A stretch of DNA of 33,865 nt from an uncultured Sphingomonadaceae bacterium (GCA_938050045.1 CALLJS010000019.1:1-33865), one strand, 5' to 3'. Shown: positions 1-10,334, counted from the stretch's first letter. Notes: generated from the sequence alone by a model not told the origin. Program-made: numbers and translations.

Positions 1-317
1 AAATTATTGCCCAAGAGCGTAGCGAAAAAGTGGTTGTTTTCAAAAAACGCCGCCGGCATAATTATCGCCGTAAACAAGGGCATCGCCAGTCGATTACGTT
101 GCTGCGCATTACCGCCGTTGGCAAAGATGCTCCAAAAAAAGCAGCCGCTGCGAAAGCGAAGCCTGTTAAAGAAGCGAAAGCAGAAGCCCCTAAAAAGGCT
201 GCTCCTAAAAAGGGTGCCGCCAAAGCAGATGCTAAACCAGCCGCAAAAAAAGCGGCTCCGAAAAAAGCAGCAACCAAAAAAGCAACTGCTCAAAAAACGA
301 CAAAGAAAGATAGCTGA
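1..317 (+). CDS. rplU: 50S ribosomal protein L21, 5' end cut by window edge
   Basis: Structural protein of the large ribosomal subunit that binds 23S rRNA. The reading frame is already open at base 3, so the N-terminal part lies outside the window. The visible part has the L21 signature: [20 protein letters not shown] followed by SITLLRIT. After the conserved core comes a tail of roughly 55 residues made almost only of Lys, Ala and Pro, a basic low-complexity extension that I associate with L21 of sphingomonads and some other alphaproteobacteria. The gene ends in TGA 32 bases before rpmA, the usual rplU-rpmA operon order. Identity is certain; only the start is missing. Confidence 0.95.
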   Translation, partial: IIAQERSEKVVVFKKRRRHNYRRKQGHRQSITLLRITAVGKDAPKKAAAAKAKPVKEAKAEAPKKAAPKKGAAKADAKPAAKKAAPKKAATKKATAQKTTKKDS

Positions 318-349
318 GCCAATTGGCTCGCTGAATATAGGAGTTACCC

Positions 350-619
350 ATGGCACATAAAAAAGCAGGTGGTTCGTCAAACAATGGTCGCGATTCAGAA
401 GGTCGTCGCCTCGGTGTTAAAAAATATGGTGGCGAATCGGTATTGGGTGGCAACATCATCATTCGCCAGCGCGGTACAAAAGTATATCCGGGTGGCAATG
501 TAGGTATGGGCAAAGACCATACTTTATTTGCACTCACAGAAGGTAAAGTACGCTTTCATTCTGGTAAATTGGGCCGCAAATATGTGTCAGTCGATAGCCT
601 CGCGCAAGCTGCCGAATAA
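350..619 (+). CDS. rpmA: 50S ribosomal protein L27
   Basis: L27 reaches the peptidyl transferase centre of the ribosome. The 89-residue product has the family's usual length and the typical N-terminus [20 protein letters not shown], then [10 protein letters not shown] and the [20 protein letters not shown] block. The basic N-terminus begins directly at MAHKKAGG, without the cleavable leader found in Firmicutes. The start at 350 is supported by AGGAG at 339-343. It lies 32 bases after rplU and is presumably cotranscribed with it. A hairpin with a T run follows at 685-714. Confidence 0.98.
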   Translation: MAHKKAGGSSNNGRDSEGRRLGVKKYGGESVLGGNIIIRQRGTKVYPGGNVGMGKDHTLFALTEGKVRFHSGKLGRKYVSVDSLAQAAE

Positions 620-684
620 GGACAACAATGGGTTGTCAAAGAGGATGACCCCACGATCATTTATTCATATATAATGATAGTTTA

Positions 685-714
685 GGGAGAGGGTCTTACC
701 GCTCCCTTTTTTTT
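685..714 (+). terminator. Probable intrinsic terminator after rpmA
   Basis: GGGAG at 685-689 pairs with CTCCC at 702-706. After an A/G mismatch there are further possible G-C pairs inside. Eight T residues follow at 707-714. The position 65 bases after the rpmA stop fits the end of the rplU-rpmA transcript. Confidence 0.7.
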
Positions 715-821
715 GCGCATCTCAATTCTTTCCAGAAAAACCTCAGTGTCATTGGCCTATTTTTAGGGCTTGTCACAATAGCGTCATTTATCAATTTTAA
801 GGGCGTCCTAAGGAGAATATC

Positions 822-1484
822 ATGTTTGCACGAACCGAGAGATTATTATTGAGGCCCGTCTGGAACGAGGATGCTGCGGCATTGACAAAAGCCATTTGCG
901 ATGAGGCCATTGTGCGTAATTTAGCCAATGCCCCATGGCCCTACACCATGGCCGATGCGCGGGCATTTATTGCCATAGACCATCACGAGCGAACTCCGAA
1001 TTTCATGATAATTCGGCGCACCAATGGACTATCCGAACTTATCGGCTCTTGTGGCCTTGCTTATTATGAGGATGGGATAGAAATTGGATATTGGATCGCC
1101 CGTCAGCATTGGGGGTTAGGCTATGCCAGCGAAGCGGCAAGAGCCGTTTTAGAAATCGCCCATAGCCTTGGACATAAGCAAATTTGTGCAGGTTATTTTG
1201 CGGATAACCCAGCATCAGGGCATGTGCTACGCAAATTAGGGTTTCTCAAGACGGGGGCTCTTACATCAAGATATAGCAAAGGGCGCGCAGGGCCTGCCGC
1301 TATGATAGCGATGCGCATTAGAGATTTAGCCAAGACATTAAAGCTAAATGAGCCAGAGGGGGGCTGCAATATAGCATTGTGTCCCCCCGCTTATTATGAT
1401 TCGCATTATAACGATGAAAAGCTAGGTGATGAAAAGCTGGGCGATGAAAAGTCGTGTGAAACAATTCTCAAAACTGCGGCTTAA
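822..1484 (+). CDS. GNAT family N-acetyltransferase (RimJ/RimL-like)
   Basis: Probable acetyl-CoA-dependent N-acetyltransferase with unknown acceptor. The RimJ/RimL-type opening TERLLLRP (residues 5-12) is followed by strand elements IEIGYWIA and the acetyl-CoA loop around HWGLGYASEA (96-105), then NPASGHVLRKLGF (129-141). The recognisable fold ends near residue 168. The remaining 50 residues are an unusual tail with three near-copies of the peptide DEKLG, encoded by a 15-bp tandem repeat at 1413-1457. AAGGAG upstream of ATG 822 supports the start. A GNAT gene between rpmA and obgE is, as I recall, common in sphingomonads. Its stop shares the TTAA at 1481-1484 with the convergent gene. Substrate unknown; a role in modifying a ribosomal protein is only a guess from context. 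Confidence 0.85.
   Translation: MFARTERLLLRPVWNEDAAALTKAICDEAIVRNLANAPWPYTMADARAFIAIDHHERTPNFMIIRRTNGLSELIGSCGLAYYEDGIEIGYWIARQHWGLGYASEAARAVLEIAHSLGHKQICAGYFADNPASGHVLRKLGFLKTGALTSRYSKGRAGPAAMIAMRIRDLAKTLKLNEPEGGCNIALCPPAYYDSHYNDEKLGDEKLGDEKSCETILKTAA
1413..1457 (+). repeat. Three 15-bp tandem repeats inside the GNAT gene
   Basis: Units begin GATGAAAAG at 1413, 1428 and 1443. The first two differ at two of 15 positions and the third diverges after GATGAAAAG. Being a multiple of three, the array keeps the reading frame and encodes DEKLG, DEKLG, DEKSC near the C-terminus of the acetyltransferase. Confidence 0.85.
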
Positions 1485-2383
1485 GCCATTTCAACGATTC
1501 TCTGTTTTTTAGCAGGTTTTACATCCATCATAAATTCACTTTCACCAGACGGTATCAAATGGCGGTCATCTGTTTGCCAAGGGTGAAAGCTTGGTTTCAA
1601 AAATTGAAACCATGGCTTGATTATATTTCTGGCCAAACCTTTTTTCTTAAAGCCATATCGCATCATGCCCCAAAAAGCACCCCAGCCACTATAGCCCTCT
1701 TGTTTGAGCAAATGGATTTGAGCTACGGTACGATTGCGGAAAAATGTATAGGTCATAGCTAAGAAAAAAGATATTCTGTAGAGATAGCGGCGCGTTGCTG
1801 ACCAGTCTTTAGTCGCCTCTAACCAGACATTATAAGCAACCGCTTTATGCTCAATTTCCTCAGTTGCATGCCAGAGCCAGATTTTTTTTAATTCAGGGTC
1901 AGCATTACCCAAATGCCAGTCATTTGATAATATCTCGGCCGAAATGATAGAAGTAAGATGCTCGATGCACACAGTAGCACGCAGGCGATAAAAATCATCT
2001 TTCTCATTAAGCCTAGTCACAAGATTTATAATGTCTTTCTCAACGGTCTTTATCTCATAGCCAGCACTCATCATGCCTTTATTAAAAGCACCATGTTCGC
2101 GGCTATGATTGGCTTCTTGTTGGATAAAAACAATGGCTTCTTTTTGCGTTTCAGGACTGAGTCGATCCTGCCAAGCCTTTATGCTGTCAATCATGAAAAC
2201 TTCGGCATAGGGAAAAGATATAGACAGGCTGTTATAAAATGCCGTCGCAAAAGGATCATCATCAACCCAATGTTTTTTTAGCTCAACAGGCCTTTGCACC
2301 CTATATTTACGCGCATGCATGGCATCAACAAGGACGTAAGTTTCATCATCATTACGATCATTTTCGAAGAATATGTTATCCAT
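1481..2383 (-). CDS. Ferritin-like predicted metal-dependent hydrolase (PF10118/COG3687 type), copy 1
   Basis: A 300-residue protein resembling the family annotated as predicted metal-dependent hydrolase (PF10118). Opening motifs are RPVELKKHWVDDDP and SISFPYAEVFMID. The possible metal ligands form a ferritin-like set: E61 in AEVFMID, E90-x2-H93 in QQEANHSREH, E141 in CIEHLTSI and E176-x2-H179 in HATEEIEHK. This E, ExxH, E, ExxH spacing suggests a four-helix di-iron carboxylate site rather than a classical hydrolase; that is my inference. Helices around 203-217 are hydrophobic (FFLAMTYTFF) and may touch a membrane. It lies 80 bases after copy 2 on the same strand and is presumably cotranscribed with it. 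Physiological role unknown. Confidence 0.8.
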   Translation of the reverse strand: MDNIFFENDRNDDETYVLVDAMHARKYRVQRPVELKKHWVDDDPFATAFYNSLSISFPYAEVFMIDSIKAWQDRLSPETQKEAIVFIQQEANHSREHGAFNKGMMSAGYEIKTVEKDIINLVTRLNEKDDFYRLRATVCIEHLTSIISAEILSNDWHLGNADPELKKIWLWHATEEIEHKAVAYNVWLEATKDWSATRRYLYRISFFLAMTYTFFRNRTVAQIHLLKQEGYSGWGAFWGMMRYGFKKKGLARNIIKPWFQFLKPSFHPWQTDDRHLIPSGESEFMMDVKPAKKQRIVEMA

Positions 2384-2463
2384 ATTTCTTCGTCAGGCGT
2401 TTTTTTAGAGAATCACAAATATATTAAGAAATATTAACCAATGCCCTAGCAATGAGTTTGATT

Positions 2464-3408
2464 TTAGGCCGCAATATTATCGCTTTGTTTGGAAAGATCA
2501 TTTTTCTTGGCATATTTATTGGCACTATCATTGATGTTTTCAACCATGGTAAATTGGCTTTCGCCTGCCGCTATCAAATGACGATCATCAACCGACCATG
2601 GATGGAAATTCACTTTATAAAAAGCAGCCCAAGGCTTGGCTAATCTTCTTAATAAGCCATCTTTTCTCAACCCATAGCGCATCATAGCAAAAAATGCCGC
2701 GCTCTTACTATACCCATCTTGTTGCAACAAATAGATTTGCGCTGATAAGCGATTGGAAAAGAAACGATAAGATATGATGGTGAAATATAAGCAACGACTC
2801 GCCCAACGCCGCAGATCAGACCAGTCTTTAGTCGCCTCTAACCACACATTATAAGCAACTGCTTTATGCTCAATTTCTTCTGTTGCATGCCATATCCACA
2901 ATTTATGCAATTCGGACTCTGCTCGTGCCAAATGACGGTCATCGGATAATAATTCAGAAGATATAATCGCGGTTAGATGCTCCATGCATATCGTCATTTG
3001 CAGACGCTCTAAATCGCTGCGCATGTTTAATTCTTTAACCAATTTTATAATATCTTTTTCGACAGGTTGAAATTCAAAACCCGCTTCGATCATCCCGCGA
3101 TTAAAAGCTACATGTTCGCGGCTGTGATTTAATTCTTGCTGGATGAACAAATTAATCTCTTTGCGCATGGAGTCGCTCACGTGTGCGCGCCATGGTTTCA
3201 GGCTATCAATCATATAAATTTCCGCATGCGGAAAAGAAATTGAGAGGCTGTTAAAAAATGCCGTGGCGACAGGATCGCCGCTCACCCAATGACGCCCCAT
3301 AGGCACGGGTCTGCTCATTCGGAATTTTCTGGGGTTCAATATAGGGTTTGATAAATTATTCGATAGCCCGCCAAATAATGATTTAATTGATTCAAATATT
3401 TTTCTCAT
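2464..3408 (-). CDS. Ferritin-like predicted metal-dependent hydrolase (PF10118/COG3687 type), copy 2
   Basis: Paralogue of the downstream gene, 314 residues, with the same order of motifs: RPVPMGRHWVSGDP, SISFPHAEIYMID, QQELNHSREH, CMEHLTAI and HATEEIEHKAVAYNVWLEA. The matching candidate metal ligands are E63, E92/H95, E143 and E178/H181, so the di-iron-like pattern is complete in both copies. It has a slightly longer, Asn/Ser-rich N-terminus and a different C-terminal tail. It is divergent from a TetR-type gene, with a 17-bp near-palindrome at 3418-3434 just before its ATG. Genes of this family often sit next to TetR regulators, which suggests inducible expression by a hydrophobic ligand. 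Function not established. Confidence 0.8.
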   Translation of the reverse strand: MRKIFESIKSLFGGLSNNLSNPILNPRKFRMSRPVPMGRHWVSGDPVATAFFNSLSISFPHAEIYMIDSLKPWRAHVSDSMRKEINLFIQQELNHSREHVAFNRGMIEAGFEFQPVEKDIIKLVKELNMRSDLERLQMTICMEHLTAIISSELLSDDRHLARAESELHKLWIWHATEEIEHKAVAYNVWLEATKDWSDLRRWASRCLYFTIISYRFFSNRLSAQIYLLQQDGYSKSAAFFAMMRYGLRKDGLLRRLAKPWAAFYKVNFHPWSVDDRHLIAAGESQFTMVENINDSANKYAKKNDLSKQSDNIAA

Positions 3409-3417
3409 AGATATTTA

Positions 3418-3434
3418 TTACTACTCAGCAGTAA
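3418..3434. promoter_or_regulatory. Near-palindrome, candidate TetR-type operator
   Basis: TTACTACTCAGCAGTAA has perfect outer arms TTACT/AGTAA and matches its reverse complement at 14 of 17 positions. It sits in the 65-base gap between the divergent hydrolase gene (ATG at 3408) and the TetR-type gene. This is where a TetR-family protein would be expected to bind and repress both promoters. Binding is inferred, not shown. Confidence 0.55.
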
Positions 3435-3473
3435 CTATATGGTGTATGGTAATAGTTAATAATTTAATTAAAG

Positions 3474-4073
3474 TTGAGTAGAATGAAAAAAATAAAGCGT
3501 TTATCTCCCGAAGAAAGCCGAAAAATAGCGTTAGAATCAGCAAAAACGCTATTAATAGAGTCTGGCCCACAGGCTGTTACATTAAAGGCCGTCAGCCAGC
3601 GTATTGGCAAAACACATGCCAATTTATTGCATCATTTCGGTTCGGCTTATGGGCTACAAAAAGAATTAGCAGCATATTTAACTAAATCTGTATGCGATAA
3701 TATTAGTGATGCTCTTATCAAAATGCACGAGGGTGAATTGCCAGCGCGCGATTTAGCCGATATGATTTTTGATGCTTTCAGCCGCGATGGCGCAGGAGCT
3801 CTAGCGTCTTGGATGCTTTTAACGGGCAACGAAGATGCGCTTAACCCGATCATTGAGGTGATCCATGATTTAGTCGATCAAATCATTCAAAGTAATAATG
3901 AATATGAAAAAAATGATGAAATTTTGCGCAAAGACACGTTGCAACTAGTGTTATTATCGATGGGGGATGCGATGTTGGGCGCGCCATTGGCTGCATCATT
4001 AGGCTTGCCAAGAGATGCAGCACGGAAAATTGCTGAATCTATATTGAGTCAGAGATTTGACGATGTTAATTAA
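3474..4073 (+). CDS. TetR/AcrR-family transcriptional regulator
   Basis: About 199 residues, the usual TetR length. The N-terminal helix-turn-helix covers roughly residues 17-60: RKIALESAKTLL, then VTLKAVSQRIGKTHANLLHHFG, with the LLHHFG turn typical of the family. The C-terminal two thirds are helical and variable, as expected for a ligand-binding and dimerisation domain. The frame can start at TTG 3474 or at ATG 3483 (giving MKKIKRLSPEE); neither has a clear ribosome binding site and I slightly favour ATG 3483. It is divergent from the paired ferritin-like genes and probably controls them and itself through the palindrome at 3418-3434. Ligand unknown. Confidence 0.85.
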   Translation: MSRMKKIKRLSPEESRKIALESAKTLLIESGPQAVTLKAVSQRIGKTHANLLHHFGSAYGLQKELAAYLTKSVCDNISDALIKMHEGELPARDLADMIFDAFSRDGAGALASWMLLTGNEDALNPIIEVIHDLVDQIIQSNNEYEKNDEILRKDTLQLVLLSMGDAMLGAPLAASLGLPRDAARKIAESILSQRFDDVN

Positions 4074-4139
4074 TTTTGCTGCCCTTTGATTTGCACTTCG
4101 ATCACTGCATAGCTGGTCAAACAGCAAATAGAGCGTTAA

Positions 4140-6399
<2,260 letters not shown>

Positions 6400-6403
<4 letters not shown>

Positions 6404-7338
6404 GACAGCCAATCATCGCAATTACGGGGGCTACCGGATTTGTTGGAACTATGGTCATACAATTATTGCAAGATAGGGGATATTCTGTTCGTGCGCTCAC
6501 CCGCAAAGGCCGCGATTTGGACAAAGATAAAGACCCTGCGCATAGTATCGATTGGATAAATGGCGCGCTCGATAATCAAGCCAGCCTCGAAACATTATGC
6601 CAAGGGGCGGATTGCGTTCTGCATATAGCGGGCGTGGTCAATGCCCCCAATAAAGCAGGGTTTGAAGCAGGCAATGTCGATGGAACAGCGGCGGTAATCA
6701 AAGCGGCCAAAGCACAAGGCATAAGACGCTTTATCCATATTTCATCGCTATCGGCGCGCGAGCCGCAATTATCGCACTATGGAGCCAGCAAAGCAAAAGC
6801 CGAAAAATTGGTCGGTGCTAGCATGCTCGATTGGACCATCATCCGCCCGCCCGCTATATATGGGCCTGGGGATATGGAGATGCTGGATCTGTTTGTCATG
6901 GCACAAAAAGGATATGTGCTTATGCCGCCCAAGGGCCGAGCTTCCTTTATCCATGTTGCGGATTTAGCACGATTGATTATCGCGCTTATCCCCGTTCATG
7001 AAGACGCTACGGCGCAAATATTCGAAGCCGATGATGGGGTTGAAGGTGGATGGTCACACGCAAGTTTTGGCCGCGCCATTGGCATGGCTATAGACAAGCC
7101 TGTGACCGCCATAAATGCGCCAAAAATAATATTAAAAATTGGGGCAATCTTTGATCGTCTGTTGCGCGGTAAAAAGGCCAAATTAACATTAGACCGAGCG
7201 CGCTATTTATCGCATCCTGATTGGGTTATAGATAGAAGCTACGCGCCATCGCCATTGCTATGGAAGCCCGAAATAGAAATGCGCCAAGGCTTAAAAAATA
7301 CCGCGCGATGGTATCGCAAAAACAGCCTCATTGATTAA
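6400..7338 (+). CDS. NAD(P)-binding extended SDR / epimerase-like protein
   Basis: Extended short-chain dehydrogenase/epimerase fold of 312 residues. The Rossmann nucleotide motif TGATGFVG is at 9-16, the mid-domain HISSLSA at 113-119, and the YxxxK pair at Y127 and K131 in YGASK. RPPAIYGPGD follows, as in NDUFA9-like and UDP-sugar epimerase-like members. The substrate cannot be deduced. ATG overlaps the proB stop by four bases (ATGA), so it is probably translationally coupled to proB. The stop shares a TTAA with the convergent small gene. The obgE-proB-epimerase order seems usual for sphingomonads, which argues for a housekeeping rather than acquired gene. Confidence 0.85.
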
Positions 7339-7571
7339 TGTGCAAAATGCTCTTCCATAGGTGCTAATCCCGCTATGGGTGGGGAGTTTGATTGCGCAAA
7401 GGGAATCGCATCATTACAAAAAGCACATTCGGCGCTCGCTCGGCCAATATGCCAATGGCTATGCCCGCAAGATGGGCAATGATTCACACTATCGGCATAA
7501 TATAATGGAATAGCCACGCGATGCAATAATTCTGTATTCAGCTTCGTAAACTCCTTATTATTCACATGCAT
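7335..7571 (-). CDS. Small zinc-ribbon-like protein
   Basis: A 78-residue protein of unknown function. CPSCGH (C32, C35) and CAFC (C49, C52) give two CxxC knuckles 13 residues apart, a likely zinc ribbon. The start at 7571 is chosen over a longer frame because AGGAGG stands a few bases upstream of this ATG on the minus strand. No membrane segment or signal is visible. Convergent with the epimerase gene; the two stop codons share TTAA at 7335-7338. The upstream gap of 160 bases is shared with the divergent SPFH gene. Confidence 0.65.
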   Translation of the reverse strand: MHVNNKEFTKLNTELLHRVAIPLYYADSVNHCPSCGHSHWHIGRASAECAFCNDAIPFAQSNSPPIAGLAPMEEHFAH

Positions 7572-7731
7572 ATTATACCTCCTCTTTTTAACCTTGGATT
7601 TGGTTGGCGCGTTTAACTGTTGCCTATTATCGACAAAGTGAAGCATATTGGATGAACCAATTCTGAATTATCTTGCAATATTGCGTTCATTGATTTAATT
7701 ATGATATCATATTTATATCGGAGAAAATAGT

Positions 7732-8643
7732 ATGAATGAACCAATTTCGTCCCCACCGCGTGGGCAAATATTAAATATAACCGATGAGTTTCCAGCCAAG
7801 GTTCAAAGCGGATATACCATGTTATCGTTTTTGCTAATGGGTATAATCGCAACCAGTGCCTCTATATTTCTAGTTATCAGCATTAAAGCAGCCGGCCTGC
7901 CCGTGCTGATTCTTACTGGGCTTTTTTCATTATTCATTAGCGCAGGTTTTTATTTTTTAGGCCCCAACCAAGGCGCTGCTATTCAATTATTCGGCACCTA
8001 TAAAGGTACAGATAGGGTAAGCGGTTTGCGATGGAGAATGCCGTGGCTCACGCGCGAAAAAATCTCTTTGCGTGTGCATAATGTAACGTCTGAGACTGTG
8101 AAGGTTAATGATTTGCGCGGCAATCCTGTGGAAATAGCGACCAATGTTGTGTGGCGCGTTACCGACACGGGTAAGGCCTTGTTCGATGTTGAGCATTATG
8201 ATGAATTTGTCGATATTCAAATCGAAAGCGCGATCCGCGTTATTGGCGCGCGCTACCCCTATGACAGCATCACCGATGATGAAGTAACATTGCGCGGCGA
8301 TGCCGATGAAATTAGCGAAGAGCTGGAAAAACAATTGCAAGAGCGTGTGCTTGCCGCTGGCGTCACTATTGATGAATGCCGTCTAACGCATCTGGCCTAT
8401 GCACCAGAAATCGCCGGCGCGATGCTCCGCCGCCAGCAAGCCCAAGCCGTTGTTTCTGCACGTCAAACATTAGTCGAAGGCGCGGTGGGCATGGTCGAAA
8501 CTGCGCTTGAAATGCTATCGGAAAAAAATGTCGTCATATTGGACGATGAACGCAAAGCCGCTATGGTGTCAAATCTGATGGTCGTATTATGCGGCGAGCG
8601 GGACACGCAACCCATCGTCAACACAGGGTCGCTCTATAATTAA
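7732..8643 (+). CDS. SPFH/Band 7 domain membrane protein
   Basis: A 303-residue membrane-anchored SPFH (stomatin/prohibitin/flotillin) protein. A short cytosolic N-terminus is followed by two hydrophobic segments at about 30-50 and 56-77, then PNQGAAIQLFGTYKGT, which opens the Band 7 domain. Typical elements follow: NDLRGNPVEIATNVVWRV, ESAIRVIGARYPYD and the helical LAYAPEIAGAMLRRQQAQA. Such proteins form oligomeric membrane rings that scaffold or guard membrane proteases; here the role is unknown. AGAAAATAG precedes the ATG weakly. It heads a tight cassette with an Arc-like protein, a small membrane protein and a secreted hydrolase, an arrangement I recall from other alphaproteobacteria. Confidence 0.88.
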   Translation: MNEPISSPPRGQILNITDEFPAKVQSGYTMLSFLLMGIIATSASIFLVISIKAAGLPVLILTGLFSLFISAGFYFLGPNQGAAIQLFGTYKGTDRVSGLRWRMPWLTREKISLRVHNVTSETVKVNDLRGNPVEIATNVVWRVTDTGKALFDVEHYDEFVDIQIESAIRVIGARYPYDSITDDEVTLRGDADEISEELEKQLQERVLAAGVTIDECRLTHLAYAPEIAGAMLRRQQAQAVVSARQTLVEGAVGMVETALEMLSEKNVVILDDERKAAMVSNLMVVLCGERDTQPIVNTGSLYN

Positions 8644-8669
8644 AGAGTAAGATAGCAAGGCGTCAGACT

Positions 8670-8879
8670 ATGCCAGCAAAACCCAAAAAAGCATTTCCGC
8701 TGCGCATCGAAACTGCGCTGTATGAAGCACTGGAGCGCACCGCTGCCAACGAATTTCGCAGCGTGAATGCCGAAGTGGAAGTGCTATTGCGAGAGGCCCT
8801 ATTACGGCGCGGTATCAAAGTCGTTCCGCCCGAAAAACGTCAAAGAGGCAGGCCGCCTTTGGATAAAGAGGATATATAA
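8670..8879 (+). CDS. Arc-like ribbon-helix-helix protein with AT-hook-like tail
   Basis: A 69-residue basic protein. FPLRIETALYEALERTAANEFRSVNAEVEVLLREAL has the strand-helix-helix pattern of Arc/MetJ-type DNA-binding proteins, which bind DNA as dimers. The C-terminus contains RQRGRPPL, an AT-hook-like GRP core. There is no toxin gene next to it, so it is not obviously an antitoxin. It lies 26 bases after the SPFH gene, and its stop codon TAA is directly followed by the ATG of the next gene. It may regulate the cassette or assist the SPFH protein; this is inference from linkage. Confidence 0.75.
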   Translation: MPAKPKKAFPLRIETALYEALERTAANEFRSVNAEVEVLLREALLRRGIKVVPPEKRQRGRPPLDKEDI

Positions 8880-9203
8880 ATGCTACACATATTTTTTGAT
8901 GGAAAGCCCTGGTTTGCACAAAAACAATATGGGCTTGGTTCAGGATTACCCATTTCATGGAAAGGTTGGGTTTTATTTATATCCTATCAAGCTGCCGCCT
9001 TAGGCATGGCCCTCTCTTTCAGACAAAAAGGCTATTATTGGGAGATTGCTCTTGCCATAGTGACAATATTATTCCTCTTTATAGTATGGAAAAAAACCGA
9101 GGGCGGCTGGCAATGGAAATGGGGCAAGAAAGCAGACCCCTATGTTTCACGGGCCAAAAAGTCTCGCCAATCACGCTCTGACCAATCAAGGACAAGAAAA
9201 TGA
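8880..9203 (+). CDS. Small two-helix membrane protein of unknown function
   Basis: A 107-residue protein with no recognised catalytic motif. The N-terminal part KPWFAQKQYGLGSGLPISWK looks conserved among small membrane proteins of proteobacteria that I have seen annotated only as hypothetical. Two hydrophobic stretches at about 29-45 and 55-71 probably cross the inner membrane, followed by a Trp-rich turn and a strongly basic Lys/Arg/Ser tail. The ATG begins immediately after the TAA of the Arc-like gene, and the last four bases overlap the next ATG, so translation is probably coupled. Function unknown. Confidence 0.7.
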   Translation: MLHIFFDGKPWFAQKQYGLGSGLPISWKGWVLFISYQAAALGMALSFRQKGYYWEIALAIVTILFLFIVWKKTEGGWQWKWGKKADPYVSRAKKSRQSRSDQSRTRK

Positions 9204-10183
9204 AATATCTCAGCTTAGCTTCCTCTCTCATAGCCGCCATATTAGCCACAACTGCGCCATTAAACGCCCAAGAGACGCCAGAAAATATTATCGCCGAGCA
9301 GCCTATCACCGCCGCTGGGCCGCAGGGCGACCTCGCGGGTAGCTATATAGATGCAGGGCAAGACACGCCCGTGCTTATGATTATTGCGGGCTCTGGCCCT
9401 ACCGATCGTGATGGCAATAACCCGCTCGGTATCAGGGCCAATAGCTATAAATTGCTTGCTAAGGCCCTTGCCAACATGGGTATATCATCGCTGCGTGCTG
9501 ATAAGCGCGGTATGTTTGGCAGCGCAGCGGCTATCCCTAATCCCAATGACGTCAGCATCAAAGCCTATGGCGATGATGTCAATGCTTGGGCTGCAACGAT
9601 AAAAGAACGTAGCGGGCATCATTGTATTTGGCTAGCGGGTCATTCCGAAGGGGCTTTGGTGGCTTTGGCGGCGGCACAAGATAATGATAATATCTGCGGT
9701 GTCATCACTATCGCTGGGCCTGGTAGGCCGCTCGATGAGGTGCTGCGCGAACAATTATCGAGCAACCCCGCCAATGCGCCGATATTGGCCGATGCAAATC
9801 GCGCGCTGATACAGTTAAAAGCAGGGAAGACGCTCGATGTCTCGAACATGCACCCTGCGCTGCAAGGTCTGTTCAATCCCGCCGTTCAGCCCTTTATGAT
9901 TGATTTATTTGCTTATGATCCCGCTGCACTAGCCAGCACATTGAATAAACCATTGCTCATCATCCAAGGCGATAATGACATACAGGTCTCAGTGCAAGAT
10001 GCGGAAATTTTGGCGAAAGCGAACCCAAAAGCGGCCCTAGCTATCATCCCCAACATGAACCATGTTCTTAAACCTATAGAGAGTAAAAACCGCGCTGTGA
10101 ATGCGCAAAGCTATGCCAATCCTAGTCTGCCGCTATCCCCTGAATTGGCGGATATAATCGCGAAATTTATCCAAAAAAAATAG
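9200..10183 (+). CDS. Secreted alpha/beta hydrolase (EstD-like)
   Basis: A serine hydrolase, probably periplasmic. An N-terminal signal peptide is visible (LSLASSLIAAILATTAP, cleavage near LNAQE). AGSGPTDRDGNNPLG (63-77) contains the glycine motif typical of EstD-like alpha/beta hydrolases. The nucleophile elbow is GHSEG with S149, the likely acid is D260 in QGDNDIQV and the likely base is H288 in NMNHVLK, so the triad is complete. Substrate unknown; an ester is the default expectation. It overlaps the small membrane protein gene by four bases and closes the SPFH cassette. A 151-base gap without a recognisable gene follows, up to the convergent carboxylase gene. Confidence 0.85.
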   Translation: MKYLSLASSLIAAILATTAPLNAQETPENIIAEQPITAAGPQGDLAGSYIDAGQDTPVLMIIAGSGPTDRDGNNPLGIRANSYKLLAKALANMGISSLRADKRGMFGSAAAIPNPNDVSIKAYGDDVNAWAATIKERSGHHCIWLAGHSEGALVALAAAQDNDNICGVITIAGPGRPLDEVLREQLSSNPANAPILADANRALIQLKAGKTLDVSNMHPALQGLFNPAVQPFMIDLFAYDPAALASTLNKPLLIIQGDNDIQVSVQDAEILAKANPKAALAIIPNMNHVLKPIESKNRAVNAQSYANPSLPLSPELADIIAKFIQKK

Positions 10184-10334
10184 CTATAAACCTTACATAG
10201 AGAATATGGTATTGGGCTTTTCGCAAATATGCGCCTGATGAACAAGGAACGCGCGATTATCTGTAAAAACGCTGATAACCAAAAGATATAACTTATCCTC
10301 ATTGGGGCCAGAAAAACGCACTTAATGCGAGCAT

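Noticed and set aside
62-277. Ala-rich minus-strand frame inside rplU
   Set aside because: Mirror of the Lys/Ala codon repeats of the L21 tail; low complexity and overlapped by a certain gene.
1958-2281. 107-residue plus-strand frame
   Set aside because: Antisense to the first ferritin-like gene, with no recognisable motif or ribosome binding site.
8670-9203. Toxin-antitoxin pair (Arc-like gene plus the following gene)
   Set aside because: The partner is a two-helix membrane protein longer than typical membrane toxins, and linkage to the SPFH gene and hydrolase suggests a different role.
10184-10334. Gene in the gap between the secreted hydrolase and the carboxylase
   Set aside because: Only very short frames; no ribosome binding site, RNA fold or remnant that I can recognise.
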